Part shown: positions 1 to 12,600 of the stretch, piece after piece
Numbering within the stretch: position 1 is the first letter of the stretch
Layout of the letters: the number at the start of each line of letters is the position of its first letter
Source of the DNA: Scalesia atractyloides
Taxonomy: Eukaryota; Streptophyta; Magnoliopsida; Asterales; Asteraceae
Length of the DNA stretch: 64,000 nt
Direction: 5' to 3'
Assembly (NCBI GenBank): GCA_947069175.1
Contig: CAMTDV010000030.1
Span: forward strand, 95,876,411 to 95,940,410
Position numbers and translations under genes: made by a program
Notes under the pieces: model-generated
Seen by the model: only the letters and a program-made list of their open reading frames with translations
Told to the model about the DNA's origin: nothing
Databases searched by the model: none

Positions 1-685
1 GTTATAGTTCTGTTAGTCAAGGTCCATTGAAGGCCAATATGTTAATAAATGGTATCACCAGTGAGATTTTTTGAAGTTGGGACCGTTGCTGGCCAAAGAA
101 CAATAGTTGAGATTATTAAAATCCATTATTCTATAAAAAATATACATACTTCTTTGTCAAAATTATACAGACTTGCATCGAATTCCTTATAATCTCTTGG
201 TTTGACATGTCAATTGCAATTTGTATCTCACACTAATAAAATGGTTAAGGTTGAAAACAGATATATTATAATCTGAAAACACCTAACAGGAAATAAAACT
301 AGAAACTAGAAAATGCAAGGAAATTTTGATGAATAAAAAATTGTATATGATAACAGAGAATTAATAAATAAAATATATAAACATGATGTTAAAAATAGCT
401 ACTAAACTACTACATCTTCCAACTTAAAACCCTAAATTCAATAAGGTTGTAGGAGAGCTACAGTTTGATTCCTTCTTCCTCACTTCAACCAACACATCCA
501 AAAAAAAAAACAACAGTTATTTTCCAACAACAAAAAAATTAAAATAAAAGAAATAAACGTTGAACGACAACCCGTGGCTCCCGTCAGTTTTCTGAACGGT
601 ATTTGACACCGGTTTGTCGACTTGGCCCGACAATCCATCTGAGTTGGCAAGTAATATTTGGGACACTGTTACGGCGGAGTGTTTT

Positions 686-3600
686 TCAGGCGTAATACAT
701 GTACAAGCTGTTTGCAGCAGCACAAGCTATAGAGTTTTCACTAGGATGCCATGCCAGGTGGAGCAGCTTTGTTGTGAAATCGAATGAATTCCCGTTTGCA
801 TCCGGGCTTTCTCCCCCTCCTACACAAATACCACTTCCTTTAGGTTGACCAAGTCAAACGTGCCAGTCCGGGTTGACCCGCAAACACTTTTTTTAAGAAA
901 AAGCCATAATTAATGTGTCAATTATGATGATACTGTTACAACTAGTAAATTTCCCCTCGTTGAAACGTAAAGTAACGCAAATTTATAATTTATACTGTCT
1001 AATGAAAACGTATCCTATTTGGCCCGACTCGTTTCCAAACAAAATTTATGTCAAAACATAAACCAACTGAAAACGTACATAAAAATAAGCATGAAAATGT
1101 TTTATATTTGACCCGACTTAATTCCTAAAGAATTGACGTCGAAACGTAAGAAAGTAGAGTTTTTGTAAGTTAAAGGATGGTACCGCGTTGCGGCGGCGTC
1201 GAAACGTAAAGTAACTTGAATTTATACCGTCTAATGGAAACGTATTGTATTTGAAAACGTACATTTATGTCGAAACGTAGACCAATTGAAAACGTACATA
1301 TAAATATACGCGAAAACACATATATTTGACCCGACAAATTTACATTGAAACAAAAACCAACTTGAATTTATACCGACACGTACATATATACAAATAAGCA
1401 CTTAAAACTCGAGAGGGTCAAAATGACATTCTGTAGCTCCGATGTGATAGAGGCTACAGTAACCCAACTTGTTCTTTAATAATATTTAGTATTATTATTA
1501 TAATGATAATTTGATTCTTTGAATAAAGCGATTTGGGTTTTATACATTACTTTCAACATGGTCGACCCAATTTAGCTTTTTCTAGCTGACCCTTTTGAGA
1601 TAAAACACAACCCGAATCCACGCATTAGTAAGTGAACAGGTTAAAAATGCCACCTCTACACTGACTGTAAAGCAAAAAAAAAGATAAACAAAGCTGACCG
1701 CGTCTAACTGCACGGGTTATGCTGCTTAGAGATCTGGAGGGCCTTGAAGGTGTCTGCACTTGTCTCCTACAATTTTTGTTTGACAAAGTCTTCTTATCAA
1801 ATCACGTAGTTTATAGAAAGTAAATTAATTTTAACTAGTGGGTTAACACCTGCGCTCGGCAGCAGGTTCAAAACGTAAATAAAAATAAGCAAATCGCGAG
1901 AGTTAAAGTTGTTTGATGTTTTAGTTGAGGGGCTAAACATGTCATTTTTAAAGTTGAGGGGCTAAACATGTCATTATTAAAGTTGAGGGGCAAAAGTTGT
2001 TTATTATTAAAGTTGAGGGGCTAAGGTTGTTTGATGTAGTTTAGGGGCTAAACATGTCGTTATTAAAGTTGTGGGGCTAAACATGTCATTATAAAAGTTG
2101 AGGGGCTAAGGCTGTTTGATGTAGTTTAGGGGCTAAACATGTCGTTATTAAAGTTGAGGGGATAAACATGTCATTATAAAAGTTGAGAGGCTAAAGTTGT
2201 TTTTTATTGAAGTTGAGAGGCTAAAGTTGTTTTAGTTAAGGGTCTAAACATGTCATTATTAAAGTGAAGGGGCTAAACATGTCATTATTAAAGTTGAGGG
2301 ACTAATATAGTTAAGGGTCTAAACATGTCGTTATTAAAGTTGAAGGGGTAAAATGTCATTATTAAAGCTGAGGGGCTAAACATGTCGTTATTAAAGTTGA
2401 TGTGCTAAACATGCAGTTGATGTCGACAAAATAGCATATTTATATTATATATAATTACCTCATTGGGTTTTTGCTAGCTTCCAACGTAGTTGCTTCAGTG
2501 CTGCCAGAAGCACACCCAAACACACGGAACAAATTGCTGAAAAATCACATAAACGAGACAAGTTAGTGAGCGGTGAGCACCTACATGATATAGCACGTGC
2601 CGTGTGTGTTGTGATTTGTGTGCGTGTGTGTTAACTATTACCTGTAAGAGCCAGTTGCAACTCGCTGGCTATCACCACTCAAACAGCATTCAAATTTATC
2701 AAAAATTGAATCATTTTCATATAGATCACATAACTGTAGATACACAAGTCAAAACCATCAATGCAAACCAAAAAGGAAAAAAAGGGTATAAAAGTTGGTT
2801 ATAGAGCAGGTAAAGTATATACATACCCTAGGTCTTAAATGCTCATGCACCTGGAACGTTGAAACTGGACCAGAGTCCATGTTGATGTCCCATAGCTACA
2901 AAAACGATAGAATTTCAGATTATATAATTGATCAAAACCAGAGGAATATTTTGACTAATAGTGACAAACCTTAAGGGTCATGTAATCACGACTAAGTATG
3001 TATCTTCCATCTCTTCCGAACTTTATATCAGAAATAGAGGCTATTATCTCGGTGAAAAAAGATCTTGAACCAGGTGCTTCTTGTTCCTCAAACCTATAAA
3101 AACATCTATTATTGCTTCTTTTAACGTTATAAATATAAAGGCTACAATGCATCTACACACGTGATGATGTCTTCTAAACAGTTACAGGATACCCACAAGC
3201 CCATTGTTCTTAACTTAAGTAAAGCACTTACAATTTAGAATGTTTATCACATAATGCGGATTGACGCAAATCAATGAGACGAATGGATCCTTTGGAACTA
3301 CTATAAGCTAGTGTGCTACAATGAGTAGGATGAAACTCAGCACATGTAATCACCTCTACACAAACAAACAAACAAATAGATGATTTAGAGTCATGATAAA
3401 TAACATAAACAACTAAGCAAGCAAGCAACCAAATAAATAAACATATGGTTAATCCTAAGAAATGTTAGTGTACGTTGAAACATGGCGTATAAGGTGAACT
3501 GGTTTTGTGCAAATTTTAGCGCCCTTATTTATGTTAATAATGATTACAAAAACAATAATGTGAAAATTTGATAGAAACTAATATATTATGTTACTTGTAA

Positions 3601-6600
3601 TATTGATTAATGATCAAACAAGTAAATATAATGAACCATATTCCTAATTGGTATTTGATTCATATTCTATCAATCAGTTTATTTAAAAGTAATATATTAA
3701 ACCTTAAAAACTGATGCTAATACTTATCTAGAAATCAAATGCTTAACCAATAAATAAAATTTACCTTGATAACATAATAATGATAAATACGAAAATGATT
3801 TAGGAGGTTATACATGCTAAAAAGGGATTTTAAACAACTTCCAACACATTTCCTTTTAGTGGAACCGTTTGAGATAAAACACAACCCAAACTAATTCACC
3901 CAATAGTAAACGAGTTGAACAACCACCTCTAACTACCAGGCCCAATCCAAAAACAGAGGAGCACCAGGCCCGTAATGGGCCAGTGCATTGCATGTCTTCC
4001 TGATAACTAGAGCATGTATTAAACTGAGTGTAAATCAAACACATGTTAAAAAGCTGTACCAGTAAGATCCTCCATGTTGGCAGGCTTGACATCCACAATG
4101 TTGAAACTCTGATTGCTAATTTCCAAATTCCAAAGGTTTATCCGAAGATCATCAGCTGAGATGAATGTTTCGCCATCACTGATGCATAGAAATGAGAAAG
4201 AAAAAAAAAGTTCGCATCAGATTGTTTTTTTTTTTTTAATCCTGATTCACAACACAAAGTGCTACACTAATATCAACCGATAGCATCTCTTAAAGGTGCA
4301 TCATATGTTCATATCCAAATTGCAAGATGAAATTCAAGCAAACAAGATCAGATGTTTGTCTATAAGCAAACGTAGCTGTATTATTTGCAAGAATAAAATA
4401 AAAAATTCAAACCTGTTATTTGAGATTGAGTTGATATGGTAGTCATGCGCGTGAGCATACACTCTTCTACATCTGGGAACAAGACTGGTCTCATTATAAG
4501 TAACCTACAAAATTTTAGAAGCGTCACATGAGTTGCTTAAAAGATGATTACAGCAAAAGCGAAAGGACCACTAAGATTTTAAAAAGAGTAAACTACATGG
4601 ATGGTCCCTGTGGTTTACCAAAATTTTGGATTTGGTCCCTAACTTTCCAAAAGTACACGGATGGTCATTGTGGTTTGCACTTTGTAACACATTTAGTCCC
4701 CGACGTTTCCAAAAGTACACAGATGGTCCCTGTGATTTGCACTTTGTAACACATTTAGTCCTCGGCTTTTCCATAAGTACATGGATGGGTCCCTGTGGTT
4801 TGCGTTTTGTAACGCATTTAGTCCCTAACTTGGACCTGCTAAAACCTTTAGATTTGTTGGCTGAGAACTAAATATGTTACAAAGTGCAAACCACAAGGAC
4901 CATCCGTGAACTTTTGGAAAACTAGAGACCAAATCGAAAATTTTGGTAAACCACAGGGACAATCCGTGAACTTCACTCAATTAAGAAAGAGTTAGATGGT
5001 GACCACTGATCAGGAACATATATTGCATTGCAACTATTTATTCGATTTCCACAACCACTTGTGCTTCATTATGATAATAATTGGTTTGAATGTGATAATA
5101 CAACACATATACATATATATATACAGTGGCGGAACTAGAAGAAAAATTTAGGGGTATCCCAATTTTTTTTATCTACGGCCATCCCTAAGAATTTGAGGGC
5201 TCTTAGGGGCCTGTGCGGCTACTCAAAATGGGCCATTAATTTTTTAAACCTAGGGTCGCCATTAAGGACCATGTACGGCTAGTATGTATGTATGTATGTA
5301 GGTATGTATGTATTAATTAGATTTAGATAATAAAAACATACTATCTACATGTACGTACGTACGTGCGTATGTATGTATACTAGGTTAAAAATCCGTATAT
5401 TATATGGGTTGAATAAAAACATATTAATAAGATTTAGAAATTTTAATATGATATTTTTTGGATAAGATATAATAAAATTACGTATTAATTAGGTAAAGAC
5501 ATTTGTGTTTTGAAACTATTTTTAAAAACGAAATTGTTAATCAACCTTTCTTAGAACATTCATAAAAGATTCTTTATATAACTTTACATGTTATTTATAA
5601 GTTTTATAAATAATGTTTAGCTTGTAATAAAAATAACTTCAGCAAAAAGAATCAAAAACTTATCAATATACTTAATAAAAAGATAAATAAACAAAATAAA
5701 AAAACATACAAAAAATGATTACAACAAATTAAATAAAGTTTGATTGTAATTGTTACTTTTGAATTTTGTAGAGCCGTGTTTCCTTTTCCATTTCCCAATG
5801 TACATATTAATTACTTTAATATGTTAATACATATAAGTTCATATTCTCAAGTTCCTCTTCTCCATTTTAACAAAGTGCCGCTGCAACTAAACTGTTGATC
5901 GGAAATTTTCGTTTTTTCTTACCGGAAAGTTTCATTTCATCTCATCTTCACATACACTCAGGGGTATTATAATATTTACTCCCGAGTATCCCAAATAAAT
6001 AAAAACGAAGATAAAAAAATTACACTGCGAATACGGGGTTGAGCCGTAGCCCGTGCTATGGCTCACTATACATTGGTTCCGCCCCTGTATATATATAGCA
6101 AGAGTCGAGTAGAAGTACCACAGGTAGACGCAGTGATGGGATGCCACCAGAAGGAAACTTGAAGTCATTGATCAGATTAGTGGAAGATTTATCTTTGCAT
6201 CCCCGTTTACAAGATAATAATTAGTAATTGAAGAATCACTTGAACTGGCAATATTGTTCTTTCCAGCAACTTTTGAAGGGTCCATGTTCATGCTTGCAAT
6301 TTTCTTAATTTTCTTCTCTTGAACCTGTATAACATGAAGCGATAATGCAATATCCACATGTAAGTTTCATCCAAAACAAGAACAAAAAAAAAGAAGCAAA
6401 TAGAAAAGATTATAAAATCCAGTGTAAAAAGGAATAACACATGTTTATGTTGTCTAAAGATTAACTACTCACAACTATTTGATGATGGATTGATAATGTA
6501 AACATCAATAACAAAAACTGATGGCAAAAAAGGTATTTTCTGGATTTAGACTTGATAATACAAATAAGAAACCATAAATGCAAAGTAAAGTCTATAATCT

Positions 6601-9203
6601 ATATATTACATATATGATATATGAGTATGTTAGAAGTAATGCAACTAAGCGAAAATCAATCGTAACGCTTACCTTCCAGAACTTAATAGTTTTATCGTTA
6701 GTCGACAGAAGAAAAAGAGCACCATTGGCCTTTTGGCACCATCTTATTTTATTGATTTTCTCCTCAATCTCCAAACTCTTTAAATAATCAAACTGAAAAA
6801 AAAAAAAGAAATTGGAGATTTAGTACATAATATACAGCCGTCAACAAGTAAATAAACTTGATGAGGAGTTTAAAGAAACCTCGGGTTCATGGCTCTGGAA
6901 CTCAGTTTTGTAACGAAACTCTGGATGCCTACTTGTCGAGTAATCAGTCTTCTCTAAATCTTTTCTACTTCCAGCGTTCTACACAATGTAGCAAATAATA
7001 AAATGAGCACATGCCAAGATAAATATAAGATATACAAAGAGTAAAAATGTAAAATACCATTTTCGTCCCTGAGGTTTGGCCATTTATGCAACTTTCGTCC
7101 AAAGGTTTGTTTTTCCGCATCTGAATCCAAAAGGTTTAAAATTTTGCTAATTTCATCCGGCTCGTTAACCCAATCCATTTTTCTCCATTAAGTCAGCGGT
7201 ATTTCCGTATTTTTTGTTAACCTAAACGGCAATTCGGTCTTTTTGAGAGGTATTCCGTCTTTTTACATAGACTGAAAAAGACCGAATTGCCCTTTAAGTT
7301 AGCAAAAAAGAGGAAAATACCTCTGACATAACAAAGAAAACTGGATGGAGTTAACGAGCCGGATGAAAATGGCAAGATTTCAAACCTTTTAGATCCAGAT
7401 ACGAAAAAACAAACCTTTGGACGAAAGTCGCAAAACTGGTCAAACCCCAGGGACGAAAATGACACTTTACTCATATACAAATATCATAACTTTAGAAAGC
7501 AAATTGTAAAAGTGAGAATATCTCAATCAACAAAATGCAATATACTCTGGCACAAACCTCCTTTGTATCTGTTCTTTCAAATAACACCACCCTGCCCCCA
7601 CGATACACCAGTTGCAAGATGATCACCACTTTTATCAAACTCGATTGCTGAGATGATATCAACTGAGAAAATAAATGCAAATAAGTCAGACAATGCAATC
7701 ACAAATTTTTGGAGGCTGAGAATATCTTAAGGTTTGAATAAGGCTATAAAACCAGTAATGACACAAATGGTAAAGGATTATATGGATTCATATAAGTAAA
7801 ACGGAAAAACAAAGCTAACAAAGAGATAACTGATTGCTAGAGAAGTTAAAGGATCAATTACTTCTGTTCACATAAAAAATTGTCAATCTATTAAACATAG
7901 TTGCTATCCATAATGTTATCATCCTGTTTGCTCACTGTAACATATTGGGACAGTAAGACATGATGATACAAAACTTAGTTACTTCTCTAACATATCCCCA
8001 TATAAAACACTAGAATCCAATATATTGGGACAGTAAGACAAGATGATACAAAACTTAAGTTACTTCTCTAACATATCCCCATATCAAACAGTAGAATCCA
8101 ATATTGAAGTTGACTGGTGTTATTAGCTGCTAACCTATGATGCATTTGTTATATAAAAGCAAGATCTCTGATGGCCATCGTGCCATACATAAGGTATATC
8201 CAAGTGATAGCCTCCCATGTGATGTTAACATAAAGATATAAAAGAAATTTGCAATGATACAAAACACAAGGCAACTGGAGATTCTCGTGAAACGTCTTTC
8301 TGTCAGGTCAACTTTGCTTGTTAAGGGTGCCAAAAACGTTGAAACTGAGTTCCAACTCGAAGCACGTGGAAAGTATGTAAACATTCAAAGTCAACTACCC
8401 CTAATTCTAAAATTTATACCATAACAAGATAAAATCCATACGTATATAAAGGAATGATAACTAAAAACAACTATACATACGTCAACCCCCACAATGTCAT
8501 TGCACCAAATGCGGAAACTATACGATTGGATATACGACTTTCAACCTTTCATAACATTCAAAAACATACTACACTTATATGGATGTACATGAACCAAATT
8601 CCTCTCCTGGACAAATTTATGTAGTAACACTATATAACTTAACAAAATTGTAATATGGAAAATACAGTTAGCCCACCAAAAAATACTGCCATGGTTACCA
8701 TCATCAGTAAGAAGGTATATAATAAATATAACCACCTACCACCTATCTAATTTAACAACCACTCATCCATCACCTCCAGGTGATCAAAACCACCTACAAA
8801 GACAACAATCACTAAAACTAACTTACTAAAAACCTATGAAAACACATAAAAAAAAAGCTTTCAAACACTCATAACTTTAAACTCTATATTCCTCTAGATC
8901 AACCAACACCTCTATCAAACACAAGTAATCATTAATCAATCACTAATGCACCGATCCAATAAACACAACACATACTTCATTCAAACCCTAACTTAACTCC
9001 ACAGATCCGCTTAACAACATAAACTAACAGCAAAAATAAAACTAATAATAACCTAAACGCCTAAATTAAACGTTTAAACCTAATTTACCTTCCTGAACTT
9101 CTTCACCGGCGGTTCGTTCACCAAACACCTGAGAAAACTTCCACTCAAGCTCCGGCGGCGGAGCCGCCGGAGCTGCCGCAACATCTCCATCGTCACCGTT
9201 CAT
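686..9203 (-). CDS. PP2A regulatory subunit B (B55 family, WD40), 14 exons, two exon indels
   Basis: B55 subunits are WD40 propellers that target the PP2A A/C core to substrates. Exons in transcript order: 9203-9089, 7662-7558, 6978-6880, 6792-6673, 6324-6119, 4504-4413, 4178-4060, 3355-3232, 3093-2970, 2895-2827, 2733-2642, 2536-2459, 1766-1699, 819-686. All introns have GT and AG ends. Family motifs seen include EVDIISAIEFDKSGDHLATG, FWKVQEKKIKKI, RCRRVYAHAHDYHINSIS, AEFHPTHCSTLAYSSSKGS, LCDLYENDSIFDKFECC and the C-terminal NSLYMYYA. Total 1,545 nt, about 514 residues, the usual plant B55 length. Exon 2 has one extra base near 7609 (before RGGRVVLFERTD), and exon 5 lacks one base in a G run near 6205, so the literal frame stops soon after the first break although the net length is unchanged. 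Either sequence errors or a young pseudogene. The start ATG is in-frame with the conserved N-terminal segment ending EWKFSQVFGER. Confidence 0.93.
820..1698. repeat. Last intron of the B55 gene, filled with degenerate short repeats
   Basis: Between about 960 and 1400 the phrases GAAACGTAAA, AATTTATACCG and ATATTTGACCCGACT recur several times at irregular spacing, so this is a decayed tandem repeat. A second piece at about 1560-1660 (TTTGAGATAAAACACAACCC ... CCACCTCTA) recurs diverged at 3866-3930 in another intron of the same gene. No coding sequence is seen. Confidence 0.6.
1900..2415. repeat. Minisatellite in intron 12 of the B55 gene
   Basis: About 18 copies of a roughly 29-bp unit whose core is GGGGCTAAACATGTCATTAT followed by TAAAGTTGA. 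Some units are replaced by a variant with CTAAGGTTGTTTGATG, giving a higher-order pattern. The array lies wholly between exon 12 (ends 2459) and exon 13 (starts 1766), so it does not interrupt coding sequence. Confidence 0.9.
4586..4978. mobile_element. Foldback (MULE-type) element in the exon 5-6 intron of B55
   Basis: The left end GAGTAAACTACATGGATGG and the right end, read in reverse as GAGTGAAGTTCACGGATTG, continue as inverted arms of about 70 bp containing CCTGTGGTTTACCAAAATTTT. The centre has three tandem copies of a unit with TTTGCACTTTGTAACACATT. There is no coding capacity. No clean target duplication is visible. A related element lies at 35700-36037. Confidence 0.7.
5124..6087. mobile_element. 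Non-autonomous hAT-like element in the exon 5-6 intron of B55
   Basis: The ends are CAGTGGCGGAACTAG and, in reverse, CAGGGGCGGAACCAA, a 15-bp imperfect inverted pair. Both sides show TATATATA, compatible with an 8-bp hAT duplication, but the flank is an AT microsatellite, so the duplication is weak evidence. The interior is AT-rich with GTAT repeats at about 5281-5380 and no transposase frame. It starts 32 bp beyond the 5' splice site that ends exon 5. Confidence 0.55.
7039..7472. mobile_element. Foldback MULE-type element in the exon 2-3 intron of B55, 9-bp duplication
   Basis: The left end starts GAGTAAAAATG and the right end reads, in reverse, GAGTAAAGTGTCATTTTCG. The arms of about 200 bp contain TTTTCGTCCCTGAGGTTTGG and pair almost end to end. 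The direct repeat ATATACAAA flanks it exactly (7030-7038 and 7473-7481); 9 bp is the Mutator-superfamily size. No coding sequence. A copy of the same family is at 49678-50119. Confidence 0.82.
7942..8103. repeat. 80-bp tandem duplication in B55 intron 1
   Basis: Two adjacent copies of a segment beginning ATATTGGGACAGTAAGACA, with a handful of substitutions and a one-base indel between them. They lie inside the first intron (7663-9088). Confidence 0.85.
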
Positions 9204-9239
9204 TTCCGTTTCTATTTTCGTGGTTAATTGATCGAATGA

Positions 9240-10610
9240 TGAGCAAAATAGCGAAATCTCTACGAACTTGAATCAAATCACGAGTGCATCAACGAATCGG
9301 TTTTTTTGGCGATTAGCATGTGTTGAATTCTGGTTTTTCTAGATCGTTTGACGGATTTGTTAACGGTAATGTGGCATTTGCAGGTTTGATTAGGCATTAA
9401 GAAGCATCGTAACCGATTTGTCGATGGATTTGAGATGAAATTTTGGGTCTGATCTTGTTCGCGCAGACAGACAGACACTCTCTCGGTTCTTCGAAAGGAT
9501 AGAATTGTAAAATGGAGTGACCAAACCCTTTCCCCTTGTCTTACTTTCTTTTCGTTTTTTTTTGTTCTTTTCTCTAAAATAGTACAATGTTTTTTTATAA
9601 AATTTAAGGAAGAAACTGCAATTTGAGTTCCTATGAAAATTTGTCGGATAGAAATTTGTCGGGGACAATTTGAGTCTCTGATTCTTAAAAAAGTATGGTT
9701 GAGTCTCTGGGTGTTCCAAACTCATCACTATTCCATGGTGTCCATATCCGTTATAATATTCTGTAAACTCACTAACATAAGTAACTGTATGAAGGGTATA
9801 ATGGTAATCACATAGTTTTACATCCTCCTCTTTTCACCTACCTCTCACTACCACCGACTAAAATCTCCCACCACCATTGAGATCACCCGTCGTCCCACCA
9901 CCACTGCACCCCTAACCTGAGGACAACGGTGATGCACAGTAGAATGTGAGGACTGTGAAGGTGGTTCTAGTTGATTAATGTGGTTCAGATGACGACAATG
10001 GTACATAAAGGGCATAATGGCATTGTTTTTGGTGAGCCCTGTTGTGGAGGTGGATGGTGATGACTAAAGTTCGTGATGACGAAGGTCGTGGTAAACTGTG
10101 GTCGGAGACAAAGGTTTTTAACGGTGGTTCTGGTGGTAAGCAGTAACGAATACGATTATAGTTCCCGGAGCGAACGACGACGATGGTATGAACACACACT
10201 GACGATGAGGTAAACTCTATATTTCCAAAACACTTATTTATTCGGCAACCAAGTGAAAGCTCCAGCGAAAAACAATAATGGCGACACTTTTGAAGTCTTC
10301 CAGGTAAAGCAGGTAAAACCCAATAACTTTGAGTTTGGGTATTTTCGACTGAATGTCTAGTCACATATGATTTTGAATAATGATAATGATGATAAAAATG
10401 GTCAATGGTGGTGATGTTAGGTCAGTCAACATCGTTAAATGACGGTTAGTACTGATCAAGGGTGCTCAGAGGTGTTTACATGATGGTAAAGCAGTGGACT
10501 ATGGTGTTTTGTGGTGATTAACATTAGAGGTGTAATCAAGTCGAGTCGGAGATGAGAAAAACTACGAGTCAACATGAATCAAAATATGCTAAATCGGTCA
10601 TTTCTGTAAC
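9240..10610. other. Promoter side of the B55 gene and intergenic DNA
   Basis: This stretch lies upstream of the B55 start codon and should include its promoter. A 129-codon reverse frame at 9975-10364 has no recognisable domain and lies in GTG/GAT-rich low-complexity sequence. I see no gene here. Confidence 0.4.
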
Positions 10611-10613
10611 GCT

Positions 10614-12600
10614 CCGTATTTTCGCGTTATTTATGTACTTATGAATCTTATTATTATTTATTATTCATTTATTTATTTATTTAGTTATTATATAATCATT
10701 TGCTAATTTAAGAAATTAGATAAAAACTTAACTTAGTTAACTAAACCTTGTATTATGGTTAACTTGGTTAACTATGGGGGGCTAAAGGTGCATTTCAATG
10801 AAACTAAAGTGCAGGGGTTGGTTGTGTAATTTTTAAAAAACTTGAATTTTGAAAAAATAAAAAGGGAATAAAAAAGGGTGGCCGTTATCCGGATCTACTC
10901 ATGAAAAATACAATCATCGTGATTTATGGTATCGTCGGATTGTGCCACGCGTCATTCAGTTGTAACTGAATGTGCCCTTGCACGATTGAGCCTTTATTGC
11001 TTCTAGAACATTGTTTACAGCTGTGATCTTCTGATCCGCTGTCACGTGTCTTTTCTGTTATAACATAAAAGATTCCTTTTGCCATTTATTCAAGCTCCCT
11101 GCGCGGAGGTCATTTGATAAGGGATATAACTTCCAAGCTTAATTGTTTCCTTGCGCGAGCCCGCGCAAGGTAGTTAAATGGTTGATTACTCTTCTCAATG
11201 ATCCGGCGCATGGATAAATGATGTCTGTTTCTTGTGATCTAGTTTGCACAAGGCTTGCCTATGGCTAATAACGGTATGGTCACTTGCTTAGCGCAAAGTT
11301 TTGGGACCATACCCCTTCAGATTGCTAGAGGTTAACCCGACACCCGGAGGCCCGGGGTTGTTAAGGCTCACACTCTTATTTCTCGCTTTATTTTCTCTTT
11401 AGTACGTGGACACTTGTTTGCGTGACTCGCACTCGCGGTTTGATGGTTACTCGTATCAATGCTATTAACATAATTCACATCTCTTACGTATGTTCATGCG
11501 GGCTTATTGCGAAACACTTATTTACTATACTCATGCTAAACCTGTACGCTCACCTTTACATTTTGACTTTTATTTTAACGTATGTGACATGTTGATGGAT
11601 TATCTTACACTGAAAAGAGATAAGATTGCTAGAAACTCATCTAGAAATCTAGGTTGTCGAATTTGAATTGTTTAAGAGATATGTAATCTGTTTTGACTAT
11701 GATGATATATTTGTTTAATTGTATGGGAAGTTAAACCTTTAAATATTGTCATTTTAATAGTTGTTATGGATTATCTTGAACAATCTGATTCGCCTAGTGT
11801 CGCGCTCCGATGATTCAGCCATCGGTTGAGGTGTGGCTGATAATATCTTAGATTAGTACTAAGAGATCACATGCTCCTTTTAACATGTGTTTTAAAAGTT
11901 AATTAGCTTGATCTTATCTTGTTATGAGTAGATAACAAGACCAGAGATACCTGATTTTTGTTAATACATGGTGCATTTTTATATGAATTAGACATAGTTT
12001 TTATATAATAGCATCATTTTAGGGCATTTTAATTATATAAACATTAGGCTAAGTGTTGTTTATTTTTAAAGCACTAGATACTAAATTTTCCATGCTAGAA
12101 TACGTTGTTTGTAAAAATAGACATTTTTATAGTCCGTACAAATTATATAACCCGTTGGAAATAGTCGAATTTGATACAATTTGATATGTTCATCAATTTA
12201 GGGTTTTGTTGTTCTTTAAATTGTATATCGTCGTCATTTGTTACTTTAGATCGTCTGTTAATCGTTTTAACTTGAATTAGCACTCGTGTGTTTGTTGGTG
12301 GTAGTATTATCTACTCGACATACTATAATTGTGCCTAGTCATGCACACGCAACACGTTGTATGACCTAGTTAATGCCAAACTAAGTCTACATAATTCACA
12401 TAGAATGATTGCACGTAATTGAACTGTACGAATGATAACATGGTTAAATGGGAGTTGTTTATTTGTCACACAAGTTGTCACTGACAACTTATCACAGGGA
12501 CTCAAACCCATGGGAGTGCGTGTTTCCTGGTAGGAATTCGATTGGTTTCGTTTCGCTTATTTACATTTTACAACACCGATATTTGCTTTGGTAATTGAAA
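10614..12600. mobile_element. Possible LTR-retrotransposon remnant (start only)
   Basis: The sequence from 10614 begins TGTAACGCTCCGTATTTTCG, which resembles the 5' end of Ty3/gypsy LTRs in plants. I find no second LTR copy, no primer-binding site and no coding frame, and cannot fix the right end. The rest of the stretch is AT-rich with no gene visible. Confidence 0.3.

Noticed and set aside
10614..12600. Complete solo LTR
   Set aside because: Only the TGTAACGCTCCG start is recognisable; no CA end with a matching 5-bp duplication was found.
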